Positions 1 through 7,187 of a DNA stretch of 26,000 bases are shown piece after piece. A program made the position numbers and the translations under genes. Origin of the DNA: CAYUWG01 sp964448285 (GTDB lineage: Bacteria > Bacteroidota > Ignavibacteria > SZUA-365). The notes beneath the pieces were generated by a model. It was not told where the DNA came from. It saw nothing but the letters and a program-made list of their open reading frames with translations, and did no database searches. The first letter of the stretch is position 1, and each line of letters starts with the position of its first letter. Location of the stretch: the NCBI GenBank assembly GCA_964448285.1, contig CAYUWG010000055.1, positions 1 to 26,000 of the forward strand. The letters run 5' to 3'.

Positions 1-51
1 AGCAGCGGTCTCCAAAACCGCAGGTTGGGGGTTCAAGTCCCTCCTCACGTG
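1..51 (+). tRNA. tRNA-Trp (anticodon CCA), 5' part cut off by the window edge
   Basis: The 3' two thirds of a tRNA are present. The anticodon stem pairs bases 5-9 with 17-21 around a seven-base loop, with anticodon CCA at 12-14, which reads UGG (Trp). A five-base variable region (22-26) follows. The T arm pairs 27-31 with 39-43 around a TTCAAGT loop. Bases 44-50 would be the 3' acceptor strand and G51 the discriminator, as expected for tRNA-Trp. The next bases are CAG, so the CCA tail is not encoded and must be added by nucleotidyltransferase. The D arm and 5' acceptor strand lie before the window. A tRNA-Trp just before secE is a common arrangement, and the tRNA is probably co-transcribed with secE 48 nt downstream. 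Confidence 0.93.
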
Positions 52-99
52 CAGAAGGAATCATTCCGTTTTACCTAACACCCTGACACCGCACCACTC

Positions 100-288
100 A
101 TGAAAGAAAAAATCCTCACCTTCATTGACGACGTCACGAAGGAAATGAAGAAAGTAACGTGGCCGACTAAAGAAGAACTGAAAGACTCTACGGTCGTTGT
201 TTTAGCGACGACGGTCGTGCTGTCTTTATTCATCGCACTCGTAGATCTTGCGATGACCAAAATCATCGATATCGTTCTTGGAGGATAG
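100..288 (+). CDS. secE: Preprotein translocase subunit SecE
   Basis: This 62-residue protein has the short single-span form of SecE found outside the enterobacteria. An amphipathic N-terminal helix carries the family signature, with EMKKVTWPTKEEL at about residues 14-26. One membrane segment follows at about residues 32-57. SecE clamps the two halves of SecY in the plasma-membrane channel SecYEG; the partner gene secY sits at the far end of this window. The ATG at 100 has no clear SD sequence before it, and no other start fits the family. nusG follows directly, as in most bacteria. The final Gly-Gly codons create a GGAGG at 280-284 that could act as an SD for nusG. Confidence 0.95.
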   Translation: MKEKILTFIDDVTKEMKKVTWPTKEELKDSTVVVLATTVVLSLFIALVDLAMTKIIDIVLGG

Positions 289-343
289 GCTGACAACTCC
301 CGACGAACATAAGCAGACTGAAAACGTGGAGAATCTTGAGCAT

Positions 344-871
344 ATGCGGTGGTATGCTCTACGCACGTATTCCGGGCATGAAAACAAAGTGAAAGCGTAT
401 ATCGAGAACGAAGTGAAACTCGCCGGCCTGGAAGAAAGAATTGCCGCCGTAGTGGTACCGTCGGAAAAGGTTCTCGAGGTACGAGATGGAAAGAAGCGTA
501 CGAAAACACGGAATTTTTTCCCAGGCTATGTTTTAGTGCAGTGCATTCTCGATCGGGATTCGAAGCACTTGATACTTAACACGCCATCGGTTATTTCGTT
601 CGTAGGGCCGAAGAATACAGCGGTCCCGTTGCGAAACGACGAAGTGGAACGAATCCTCGGACGCATGGAGGAGCGAAAGGACGCAGAAGTTCCGCAACTC
701 CAGTTCCGCGTCGGCGATCCTGTTCGGGTTATCGATGGGCCGTTCAACACCTTTAGCGGATTAATTCAGGAAGTCAATAAAGAAAAGATGAAGATCAAGG
801 TGATGGTCTCCATCTTCGGGAGAAAAACTCCGGTCGAACTGGACTTCAATCAAGTGGAATTCGACGCGTAA
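344..871 (+). CDS. nusG: Transcription termination/antitermination protein NusG
   Basis: NusG binds the RNA polymerase clamp and couples transcription to Rho or the ribosome. From the ATG at 344 the protein is 175 residues. The N-terminal NGN domain opens with RWYALRTYSGHENKVKAYIE and contains FFPGYVLVQ. The C-terminal KOW domain contains FRVGDPVRVIDGPFNTFSG. This start gives the compact form seen in many bacteria, with GGAG 12 nt upstream. The frame is open further back, to GTG 326, CTG 290 and TTG 278, the last inside secE. Starting at 278 would add an acidic 22-residue tail. CTG 290 has the best SD (GGAGG, 5-nt spacer) but is a rare codon. The product is certain; the exact start is not. 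Confidence 0.93.
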   Translation: MRWYALRTYSGHENKVKAYIENEVKLAGLEERIAAVVVPSEKVLEVRDGKKRTKTRNFFPGYVLVQCILDRDSKHLILNTPSVISFVGPKNTAVPLRNDEVERILGRMEERKDAEVPQLQFRVGDPVRVIDGPFNTFSGLIQEVNKEKMKIKVMVSIFGRKTPVELDFNQVEFDA

Positions 872-904
872 TCCGAATTCGTAGTCATTCATAGGATAAA
901 GATC

Positions 905-1330
905 ATGGCAAAGAAAATTACAGGTTACATCAAATTGCAGATACCCGCTGGTGCTGCGAATCCTGCGCCCCCCGTTGGTCCGGCACTTGGCCAAAAGGGC
1001 GTGAACATCATGGAGTTCTGCAAGCAATTCAATGCAAGAACTCAGGACAAAGCCGGTCTTATCATCCCGGTTGTTATCACAGTGTATGCGGATAAGTCGT
1101 TCAGCTTCATTACGAAAACGCCGCCGGCGGCGGTACTTCTGATGAAAGCTGCCAAGCTGGAAAAAGGATCACCGGAATCGAATCGGAACAAGGTCGGGAA
1201 AGTCACATCCGGGCAGGTGCGGGAAATCGCAGAGTTGAAGATGCCCGACCTGAACGCCCATACCGTCGATGCCGCCATGCGCATGGTCGCCGGGACTGCG
1301 CGCAGTATGGGATTGACCATTGAAGGATAG
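905..1330 (+). CDS. rplK: 50S ribosomal protein L11
   Basis: The product has 141 residues, the standard L11 length. It shows the N-terminal PAPPVGPALGQKGVNI segment, which in this family contacts 23S rRNA and is where thiopeptide antibiotics bind at the GTPase centre. It also shows the C-terminal RNA-binding part with GTARSMGLTIEG at the end. L11 forms the base of the stalk where EF-G and EF-Tu act, and it is needed for stringent RelA signalling. The ATG at 905 has only a weak GGAT upstream. The gene lies 33 nt after nusG and 12 nt before rplA, so rplKA is translated as a pair, as in most bacteria. Confidence 0.97.
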   Translation: MAKKITGYIKLQIPAGAANPAPPVGPALGQKGVNIMEFCKQFNARTQDKAGLIIPVVITVYADKSFSFITKTPPAAVLLMKAAKLEKGSPESNRNKVGKVTSGQVREIAELKMPDLNAHTVDAAMRMVAGTARSMGLTIEG

Positions 1331-1342
1331 GAGATTGAGAAA

Positions 1343-2038
1343 ATGTTGAAGACGAAACGTATGAAAACTATCTCGACACTCGTCAATAAATCGAAAGAGT
1401 ATTCGATAGCCGAGGGTGTGGAGCTTCTGAAAAAAACGGCGAAAGCGAAGTTCAACGAATCCGTCGATATCGCATTGCGGCTTGGGGTCGATCCGAAGAA
1501 ATCCGACCAAATGGTTCGCGGTACGGCTGCATTGCCGCATGGCATCGGTAAAACGGTCCGCGTCCTCGTCCTGACAAAAACCGGAATACAGGACGCTAAA
1601 GATGCCGGTGCAGAACACGTTGGGTTTGAAGATTACATCCAGAAAATTCAGGAGGGATGGACGGACATCGACGTCGTGATTGCGACGCCTGACGTTATGG
1701 GAGAGGTCGGCAAGCTCGGTAAGATTCTCGGAACGCGAGGTCTTATGCCGAATCCGAAATCAGGCACGGTTACGACCGACGTTGGAAAAGCCGTTCGTGA
1801 AGTCAAAGCAGGGAAAATCTCCTTCCGTGTCGATAAAGCAGGAATCCTTCACGCCATGGTTGGTAAATCCTCCTTCGGTTCGCCGGAGCTTGTCGATAAC
1901 ATAAAGTCGCTGATCGCTACGGTGAATCGCCTCAAGCCTGCAACTGCAAAAGGCGTGTACATCAAAGGCGTGACGATCTCCAGTACGATGGGCCCCGGCA
2001 TTCCATTGGATAAAACGGAAGCGGCAAATATCCATTGA
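1343..2038 (+). CDS. rplA: 50S ribosomal protein L1
   Basis: The product has 231 residues, the usual L1 length. Family blocks are visible: KFNESVDIALRLGVDPKKSDQMVRGT near residue 36, GKLGKILGTRGLMPNPKSGTV near 125, and KGVYIKGVTISSTMGPG near the C-terminus. L1 binds 23S rRNA at the mobile L1 stalk, which helps deadenylated tRNA leave the E site. In E. coli it also represses its own mRNA; no such site was recognised here. The ATG at 1343 has GGAG 9 nt upstream. A second in-frame ATG six codons later is less well placed. A 105-nt gap follows before rplJ. Confidence 0.97.
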   Translation: MLKTKRMKTISTLVNKSKEYSIAEGVELLKKTAKAKFNESVDIALRLGVDPKKSDQMVRGTAALPHGIGKTVRVLVLTKTGIQDAKDAGAEHVGFEDYIQKIQEGWTDIDVVIATPDVMGEVGKLGKILGTRGLMPNPKSGTVTTDVGKAVREVKAGKISFRVDKAGILHAMVGKSSFGSPELVDNIKSLIATVNRLKPATAKGVYIKGVTISSTMGPGIPLDKTEAANIH

Positions 2039-2061
2039 CACAAAATTGAATCTCAGCACCT

Positions 2062-2078
2062 CCGGTTGCATCCACCGG
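2062..2078 (+). promoter_or_regulatory. Hairpin in the rplJ leader, possible L10 autoregulatory element
   Basis: The 105-nt gap between rplA and rplJ holds a perfect 5-bp GC-rich stem, CCGGT (2062-2066) with ACCGG (2074-2078), around a 7-nt loop. No U-tract follows, so it is not a terminator. In many bacteria the leader before rplJ is bound by the L10-(L12)4 complex, which represses translation; this position fits that role. The stem is short and I cannot show the kink-turn or the pairing to the ribosome-binding site, so the function is inferred. Confidence 0.3.
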
Positions 2079-2143
2079 TTTACGCACTCAATGCTTCTCA
2101 CTAATTCACATTCACCACATCACCATTCCCATTTGAGGAACCT

Positions 2144-2674
2144 GTGACCAAAGAACAAAAAACAGAAGTGATCAAGGACACCATCTCTCGTATTGAGCGG
2201 GCTAATGGTTTGTACCTTACGAACTTCACCGGTATGACGGTCGAACAGGCGAACGCACTCCGGAGTGAGTTCTTTAAAATCGGCGTTGAATACAAGGTCG
2301 TCAAGAACACGCTTCTCAAGAGAGCGATGGAGGAAGTCGGCGGTTACGATGGCGTCTTCCCTTACCTTGTCAATCAGACAGGAGTCGTCATTGCATACGA
2401 CGATCCCATCCTTCCTGCACGAGTCCTTGACAAGTTCGTCAAGGGCACCGATGGAAAACCGCAAGTCAAAGTTGCGGTCATCGAGAAGCAGGTGTTCGAT
2501 GGTTCGCGTCTGAATGAACTCGCGACTCTTCCGACTCGTGACGACATCATCGCCGGTATCATTGGAAGCATCGCGGCTCCGATGCAAGGCATCGCGGGCG
2601 CGATCAATGGAGTCCTGACGGATCTCGTTCGTACTTTGGACGCCATAGAAAAGAAAAAAGCGGAAGCCGCCTGA
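2144..2674 (+). CDS. rplJ: 50S ribosomal protein L10
   Basis: L10 anchors the L7/L12 dimers to the ribosome stalk. The 176-residue product has the family N-terminal rRNA-binding domain (TEVIKDTISRIERANGLYLTNFTGMTVEQ, then EYKVVKNTLLKRAME) and a C-terminal helix rich in Lys and Ala that would hold the L12 dimers. The start is GTG at 2144 with GAGGAA ending 3 nt before it, a close but usable SD; no in-frame ATG fits the family start. It is followed after 74 nt by rplL, its stalk partner. Translation may be controlled by its own product through the leader hairpin upstream. Confidence 0.96.
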   Translation: MTKEQKTEVIKDTISRIERANGLYLTNFTGMTVEQANALRSEFFKIGVEYKVVKNTLLKRAMEEVGGYDGVFPYLVNQTGVVIAYDDPILPARVLDKFVKGTDGKPQVKVAVIEKQVFDGSRLNELATLPTRDDIIAGIIGSIAAPMQGIAGAINGVLTDLVRTLDAIEKKKAEAA

Positions 2675-2748
2675 CAGCGATTCCACACTCTCAATCACAT
2701 TGAATTTCAAATCGTTTATTTCATCCCTTTTCAGAGGAGACTCAATTC

Positions 2749-3132
2749 ATGTCTGTCGTTGAAGAACTAGTAGAAAAAATCGAGAAGCTGACGTTGCTGG
2801 AAGCTTCCGAACTGAAGAAAGCATTGGAGGATAAGTTCGGCGTCACTGCCGCAGCTCCAATGATGATGGCTGGCCCGATGATGGCCGGCGCCGGTGCAGC
2901 CGTTGCCGAAGCAGAAGAAAAAACCGAATTCACCGTCGAGCTTGCAAGTGCGGGCGCGAACAAGATCAACGTGATCAAAGTGGTTCGTGCGGTGACAAGC
3001 CTTGGGCTGAAGGAAGCCAAAGACCTCGTCGATGGCGCCCCGAGCGTTGTGAAGGATGGTATTCCGAAAGACGAAGCAGAAAAACTGAAGAAGGAATTAG
3101 AAGACGCAGGCGCCACAGTCGTACTGAAGTAA
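2749..3132 (+). CDS. rplL: 50S ribosomal protein L7/L12
   Basis: This 127-residue acidic protein is the multi-copy stalk factor that recruits and activates the translational GTPases. The N-terminal dimerisation helices (VEELVEKIEKLTLLEASELKKALEDKFGV) come first. A flexible hinge at about residues 34-52 follows. Then comes the C-terminal factor-binding domain with KINVIKVVRAVTSLGLKEAK and a final ATVVLK. The hinge is rich in Met, Gly and Pro instead of the plain Ala-Pro type. The ATG at 2749 has a strong AGAGGAG upstream, in keeping with the need for several copies per ribosome. The gene ends a translational group; two hairpins follow before rpoB. Confidence 0.97.
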   Translation: MSVVEELVEKIEKLTLLEASELKKALEDKFGVTAAAPMMMAGPMMAGAGAAVAEAEEKTEFTVELASAGANKINVIKVVRAVTSLGLKEAKDLVDGAPSVVKDGIPKDEAEKLKKELEDAGATVVLK

Positions 3133-3138
3133 TGATCC

Positions 3139-3165
3139 GCAGACCGGAACACAAAGGCGGTCCGC
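3139..3165 (+). promoter_or_regulatory. First hairpin in the rplL-rpoB gap
   Basis: Seven bases after the rplL stop, GACCG (3142-3146) pairs with CGGTC (3158-3162) around an 11-nt loop. The stem extends past one mismatch by GC (3139-3140) with GC (3164-3165). No U-run follows. It may protect the rplL mRNA end or act together with the second hairpin at 3196-3220. The stem is imperfect, so confidence is low. Confidence 0.35.
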
Positions 3166-3195
3166 GCGCATTGCACGGCATCAATTTCTGACAGG

Positions 3196-3233
3196 ACGGG
3201 TCGAAACGCCATCGACCCGTGCTTGTCGTTTCT
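3196..3233 (+). terminator. Attenuator-like hairpin between rplL and rpoB
   Basis: A perfect 9-bp stem, ACGGGTCGA (3196-3204) with TCGACCCGT (3212-3220), encloses a 7-nt loop. The sequence after it (GCTTGTCGTTTCTC) is T-rich but has no clean run of T, so it should terminate only partly. In E. coli the rplL-rpoB gap holds a leaky attenuator and an RNase III site that set rpoBC below the ribosomal protein genes. The position here is the same. The rpoB start lies 75 nt beyond the stem. No convincing promoter was seen between the stem and rpoB. Confidence 0.6.
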
Positions 3234-3280
3234 CAACAATCTTTCTTCAACTGTATTTATCACGAGCATAGCTGAGAGCT

Positions 3281-3286
3281 AAGGAG
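3281..3286 (+). promoter_or_regulatory. RBS that fixes the TTG start of rpoB
   Basis: AAGGAG at 3281-3286 is a full SD match, 8 nt before the TTG at 3295. It sets a non-ATG start for rpoB. A small stem, TAGCT (3269-3273) with AGCTA (3277-3281), touches its first base. Confidence 0.75.
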
Positions 3287-3294
3287 CCAGGACA

Positions 3295-6200
3295 TTGAGC
3301 AAGAACGAAGCACAGGATCAGAATCAGTTGTTCACGACGCTGAACGTACGACAGAGCGAGAATGGACGGTACCGATTCGGAAAAATCGCAGAGGTTATCG
3401 AATTCCCGAATTTCCTCGATGTGCAGCGTGAGTCGTACGAATCGTTTCTCCAGGAACGCGTTTCTCCCCAACAGCGGGAATCCAAAGGATTGCAACAGGT
3501 ATTCGAAACGAATTTTCCCATTACAGACACGCGGGAAAATTATCTGCTCGAATTCCTTGAGTACTACATCGAAAAGGCAAAATACACCGTTGCGGAATGT
3601 CAGGAGCGAGGTCTTACGTACAACGTTCCTTTGAAAGCGAAACTGAGACTCTCGAGTAAATCGGAAGACCCGAACAGCAGCGAGTACATCGAATCCGTCG
3701 TGCAGGATGTGTATCTGGGAAACCTTCCTTACATGACGGAGAAGGGAACGTTCATCATCAACGGCGCCGAACGAGTCGTTGTCAGCCAACTCCATCGCTC
3801 GCCGGGCGTGTTCTTCGGAGAGTCCATCCATCCTAATGGGACGAAAATGTATTCGGCGCGGATCATTCCGTTCCGCGGCTCATGGGTTGAATTCGCGACG
3901 GATATCAACGCAGTCATGTATGCATATATCGATCGGAAGAAAAAATTCCCCGTGACGACGCTGCTCCGGGCGCTCGGTTATTCTTCGAATATCGAGCTTC
4001 TCGAACTCTTCGAACTCGTTCTCGACCTTCCCATCTCGAAGGCAAAGATGAACGATGTGTTTGGACGCGTCCTTTGCGACGATGTGATCGACGAGGAAAC
4101 GGGCGAACTTCTCGTTTCTGCCGATACCGAACTTGATGAAGACATCCTCCCATCGATACTCGAACACGGTGTGAAAACCGTTCGGGTATATAAAACCGAT
4201 AACGAGAACGCACTCATCATCGCGAACACGATCCGGAAGGATGATTCGGACAACGAACAGGATGCGCTGGAGTTGATCTACAAGCAATTACGCAGTGGTG
4301 AAGCGCCTGATCTTGAAACGGCGCGCGGCCTCATCGACCGTCTCTTTTTCAATCCGAAACGCTACGACCTCGGAACCGTCGGTCGTTATCGATTGAACCG
4401 GAAGCTTGGTCTCGATATTTCGCCGGAGGTCACCACGCTCACGCGTGAGGATATCGTCGCAATCGTGAAGTACCTCATCGAGCTTTTGCAGGGGCAGCAA
4501 CCTGTTGACGATATCGATCATTTGGGCAACCGACGCATTCGTACCGTCGGAGAACAGTTGGCCTCGCAATACAACGTCGGCGTAGCGCGCATGGCCCGAA
4601 CGATCAAAGAACGCATGAATATTCGTGATGTCGAAAGCTTCACTCCGTCGGACCTTGTCAACGCCCGGACGATTACGAGCGTCGTGAATGCATTCTTCGG
4701 GACCAACCAGCTTTCCCAGTTCATGGATCAGACGAATCCCCTCGCGGAGCTTACCCATAAGCGCCGAATGTCTGCACTGGGTCCCGGAGGTCTTACACGC
4801 GAACGCGCAGGTTTCGAAGTTCGCGACGTTCACTACACGCATTATGGCCGGCTGTGTCCGATTGAAACTCCCGAAGGTCCGAACATCGGATTGATTTCAT
4901 CGCTCTGTCTCCACGCTCGCATCAACGATTTCGGATTCATCGAAACTCCATATCGCGTTGTGAAAAACGCCAAGGTGACAAGCGAAATTCACTACCTCAC
5001 CGCCGAGGAAGAAGACGAATTCGTTATCGCGCAGGCAAACGCGCCCCTCAATCCTGATGGGACGTTCGTCCTCGACCGCGTGAAAGCACGATATCGCGGT
5101 GACTTTCCGATCGTCGAGCCGAAGGAAGTGCAGTACATGGACGTAGCGCCGAATCAGATCGTCAGCCCCGCCGCAGCGCTGATTCCGTTTCTCGAACATG
5201 ATGATGCGAACCGTGCGTTGATGGGCTCGAACATGCAGCGCCAGGCGGTGCCGTTACTTCGGCCCGAAGCACCGTTCGTCGGAACCGGCTTAGAAGAGAA
5301 GGTCGCGCGTGATTCCATTGCAATGATCGTTGCCAAGGAGGACGGACAGGTTCTGTTTGTCGATGCAAATCGGATTCGCGTTCAATATGACTTGAAGCGC
5401 TCCGCACAGGAGACTCTCATCAGTTTCGATGCGCAAGGTATTGAAGAATACGAGTTAGTGAAATTCTTTCGGACGAATCAGGATACGTCAATCAACCAGC
5501 GTCCGACCGTCAAGCCGGGGCAGAGGTTCAAGAAGGGCGATATCCTTGCCGATGGCAGTTCCACGCAATTCGGAGAACTTGCGCTCGGTCGGAATGTGCT
5601 CGTCGCATTCATGCCGTGGCGTGGGTATAACTTCGAAGATGCGATCGTGGTCAGTGAACGACTCGTTGCCGAAGACATTTACACATCGATTCACATCGAA
5701 GAATTTGAACTTCAGGTCCGCGATACCAAGCGGGGTGAAGAGGAGCTTACACGGGAAATTCCGAACGTCTCCGAAGAAGCGACAAAGGATCTGGACGAGG
5801 ATGGCATCGTTCGCGTTGGCGCGGAAGTGTGGGAGAATGACATCATCATCGGAAAGATCACTCCCAAAGGCGAATCCGATCCGACTCCGGAAGAGAAACT
5901 CCTCAAAGCCATTTTCGGCGAAAAGGCCGGCGACGTAAAAGATGCGTCACTGAAAGCGCCTCCGGGAATGAAAGGCATCGTCATCAAAACGAAGCTTTTC
6001 AGTCGCAAGAAAAAAGAATTGGATACAAGGAAAGAAGAGAAGCGCAAGCTCGACGCGTTGGATGCGGAGTTCGATTCACGTCGCGCGGAGCTTCGTAAAC
6101 TTCTTGCAGAAAAGCTGACAAAGCTTCTCGAAGGTGAAAAACTTCTCGGTGTTCGTGACCTCAACGGAGCGAGTGTCATCAGAGGCGGAACGATCGTCAA

Positions 6201-7119
6201 GGAAGACACTTTCACCGATCACATCGATGCGCTCGAACAACTCGACCCGAAGAGTGATTGGACCGAGTCGTCGAAGCTCAACAAACTCATCGAGCGGCTT
6301 TACGCGAATTATCAGTTTACCTCAGCCGAACATGAGGATGAATACAAGCGCGAGAAGAGCAAAATCCAGATGGGAGATGAACTTCAGCCGGGTATCGTAC
6401 AATTGGCAAAAGTGTACGTCGCAAAGAAACGGAAGCTATCCATCGGCGACAAGATGGCCGGCCGTCACGGAAATAAGGGCGTGGTTTCCAACGTCGTTCC
6501 CGTTCAGGACATGCCTTTCCTCGCCGACGGTACACCGGTCGATATCGTACTCAATCCTCTTGGCGTGCCGTCGCGAATGAACCTCGGACAACTTTATGAA
6601 ACTGCTCTCGGATGGGTCGCAAAGAAGCTCGGTGTACGGTTCGCATCGCCGATCTTCGATGGCACTTCATGGACGGAGATTCAGGACTTACTGAAATCCG
6701 TCGATCTCGAAGCGAGTGCAAAAACGGTGCTCCACGATGGAAGAACCGGCGAGCGGTTCGACCAACCTGTAACCGTCGGATACATCTACATGCTGAAGCT
6801 TTCGCACCTTGTCGACGACAAGATCCACGCTCGCTCGATCGGACCGTACAGCCTTATCACCCAGCAACCACTCGGCGGAAAGGCACAGTTCGGCGGACAG
6901 CGTTTCGGCGAAATGGAAGTATGGGCACTGGAGGCTTACGGAGCGGCACATGTCCTCCAGGAGATTCTCACGGTGAAGAGCGATGACGTACAAGGACGAT
7001 CGAAAGTCTATGAAGCGATCGTCAAAGGTGACAATCTCCCGGATCCGAACGTGCCCGAATCCTTCAACGTGCTCGTGCGCGAACTACAAGGTCTCGGTTT
7101 GGAGATCAAGATTGAATGA
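3295..7119 (+). CDS. rpoB: DNA-directed RNA polymerase subunit beta
   Basis: This is the second largest subunit of RNA polymerase, 1274 residues. The rifampicin pocket is intact and of the sensitive type: FMDQTNP with D478, LTHKRRMSALGPGG with H488 and S493 (E. coli D516, H526, S531), then RLCPIETPEGPNIGLI. Catalytic-core blocks near the C-terminus include GDKMAGRHGNKG and KAQFGGQRFGEMEVWALEAYGA. A charged, coiled-coil-like insertion lies at about residues 900-1020, starting after TKLFSRKKKE. It matches the place of the lineage insert found in Proteobacteria and Bacteroidota. The start is TTG with AAGGAG 8 nt upstream. rpoC follows after 68 nt. Confidence 0.98.
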   Translation: MSKNEAQDQNQLFTTLNVRQSENGRYRFGKIAEVIEFPNFLDVQRESYESFLQERVSPQQRESKGLQQVFETNFPITDTRENYLLEFLEYYIEKAKYTVAECQERGLTYNVPLKAKLRLSSKSEDPNSSEYIESVVQDVYLGNLPYMTEKGTFIINGAERVVVSQLHRSPGVFFGESIHPNGTKMYSARIIPFRGSWVEFATDINAVMYAYIDRKKKFPVTTLLRALGYSSNIELLELFELVLDLPISKAKMNDVFGRVLCDDVIDEETGELLVSADTELDEDILPSILEHGVKTVRVYKTDNENALIIANTIRKDDSDNEQDALELIYKQLRSGEAPDLETARGLIDRLFFNPKRYDLGTVGRYRLNRKLGLDISPEVTTLTREDIVAIVKYLIELLQGQQPVDDIDHLGNRRIRTVGEQLASQYNVGVARMARTIKERMNIRDVESFTPSDLVNARTITSVVNAFFGTNQLSQFMDQTNPLAELTHKRRMSALGPGGLTRERAGFEVRDVHYTHYGRLCPIETPEGPNIGLISSLCLHARINDFGFIETPYRVVKNAKVTSEIHYLTAEEEDEFVIAQANAPLNPDGTFVLDRVKARYRGDFPIVEPKEVQYMDVAPNQIVSPAAALIPFLEHDDANRALMGSNMQRQAVPLLRPEAPFVGTGLEEKVARDSIAMIVAKEDGQVLFVDANRIRVQYDLKRSAQETLISFDAQGIEEYELVKFFRTNQDTSINQRPTVKPGQRFKKGDILADGSSTQFGELALGRNVLVAFMPWRGYNFEDAIVVSERLVAEDIYTSIHIEEFELQVRDTKRGEEELTREIPNVSEEATKDLDEDGIVRVGAEVWENDIIIGKITPKGESDPTPEEKLLKAIFGEKAGDVKDASLKAPPGMKGIVIKTKLFSRKKKELDTRKEEKRKLDALDAEFDSRRAELRKLLAEKLTKLLEGEKLLGVRDLNGASVIRGGTIVKEDTFTDHIDALEQLDPKSDWTESSKLNKLIERLYANYQFTSAEHEDEYKREKSKIQMGDELQPGIVQLAKVYVAKKRKLSIGDKMAGRHGNKGVVSNVVPVQDMPFLADGTPVDIVLNPLGVPSRMNLGQLYETALGWVAKKLGVRFASPIFDGTSWTEIQDLLKSVDLEASAKTVLHDGRTGERFDQPVTVGYIYMLKLSHLVDDKIHARSIGPYSLITQQPLGGKAQFGGQRFGEMEVWALEAYGAAHVLQEILTVKSDDVQGRSKVYEAIVKGDNLPDPNVPESFNVLVRELQGLGLEIKIE

Positions 7120-7187
7120 TGAATGCAGAGCTATCTGAAACCCACGATGATTTACGATTCACGAAACTGAACTGACCGGAGAAGAGC

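Noticed and set aside
57..72. Small hairpin GGAA-TCA-TTCC followed by GTTTTA after tRNA-Trp
   Set aside because: A 4-bp stem is too weak to call a terminator, and secE would then lack a promoter. It may only be a processing feature.
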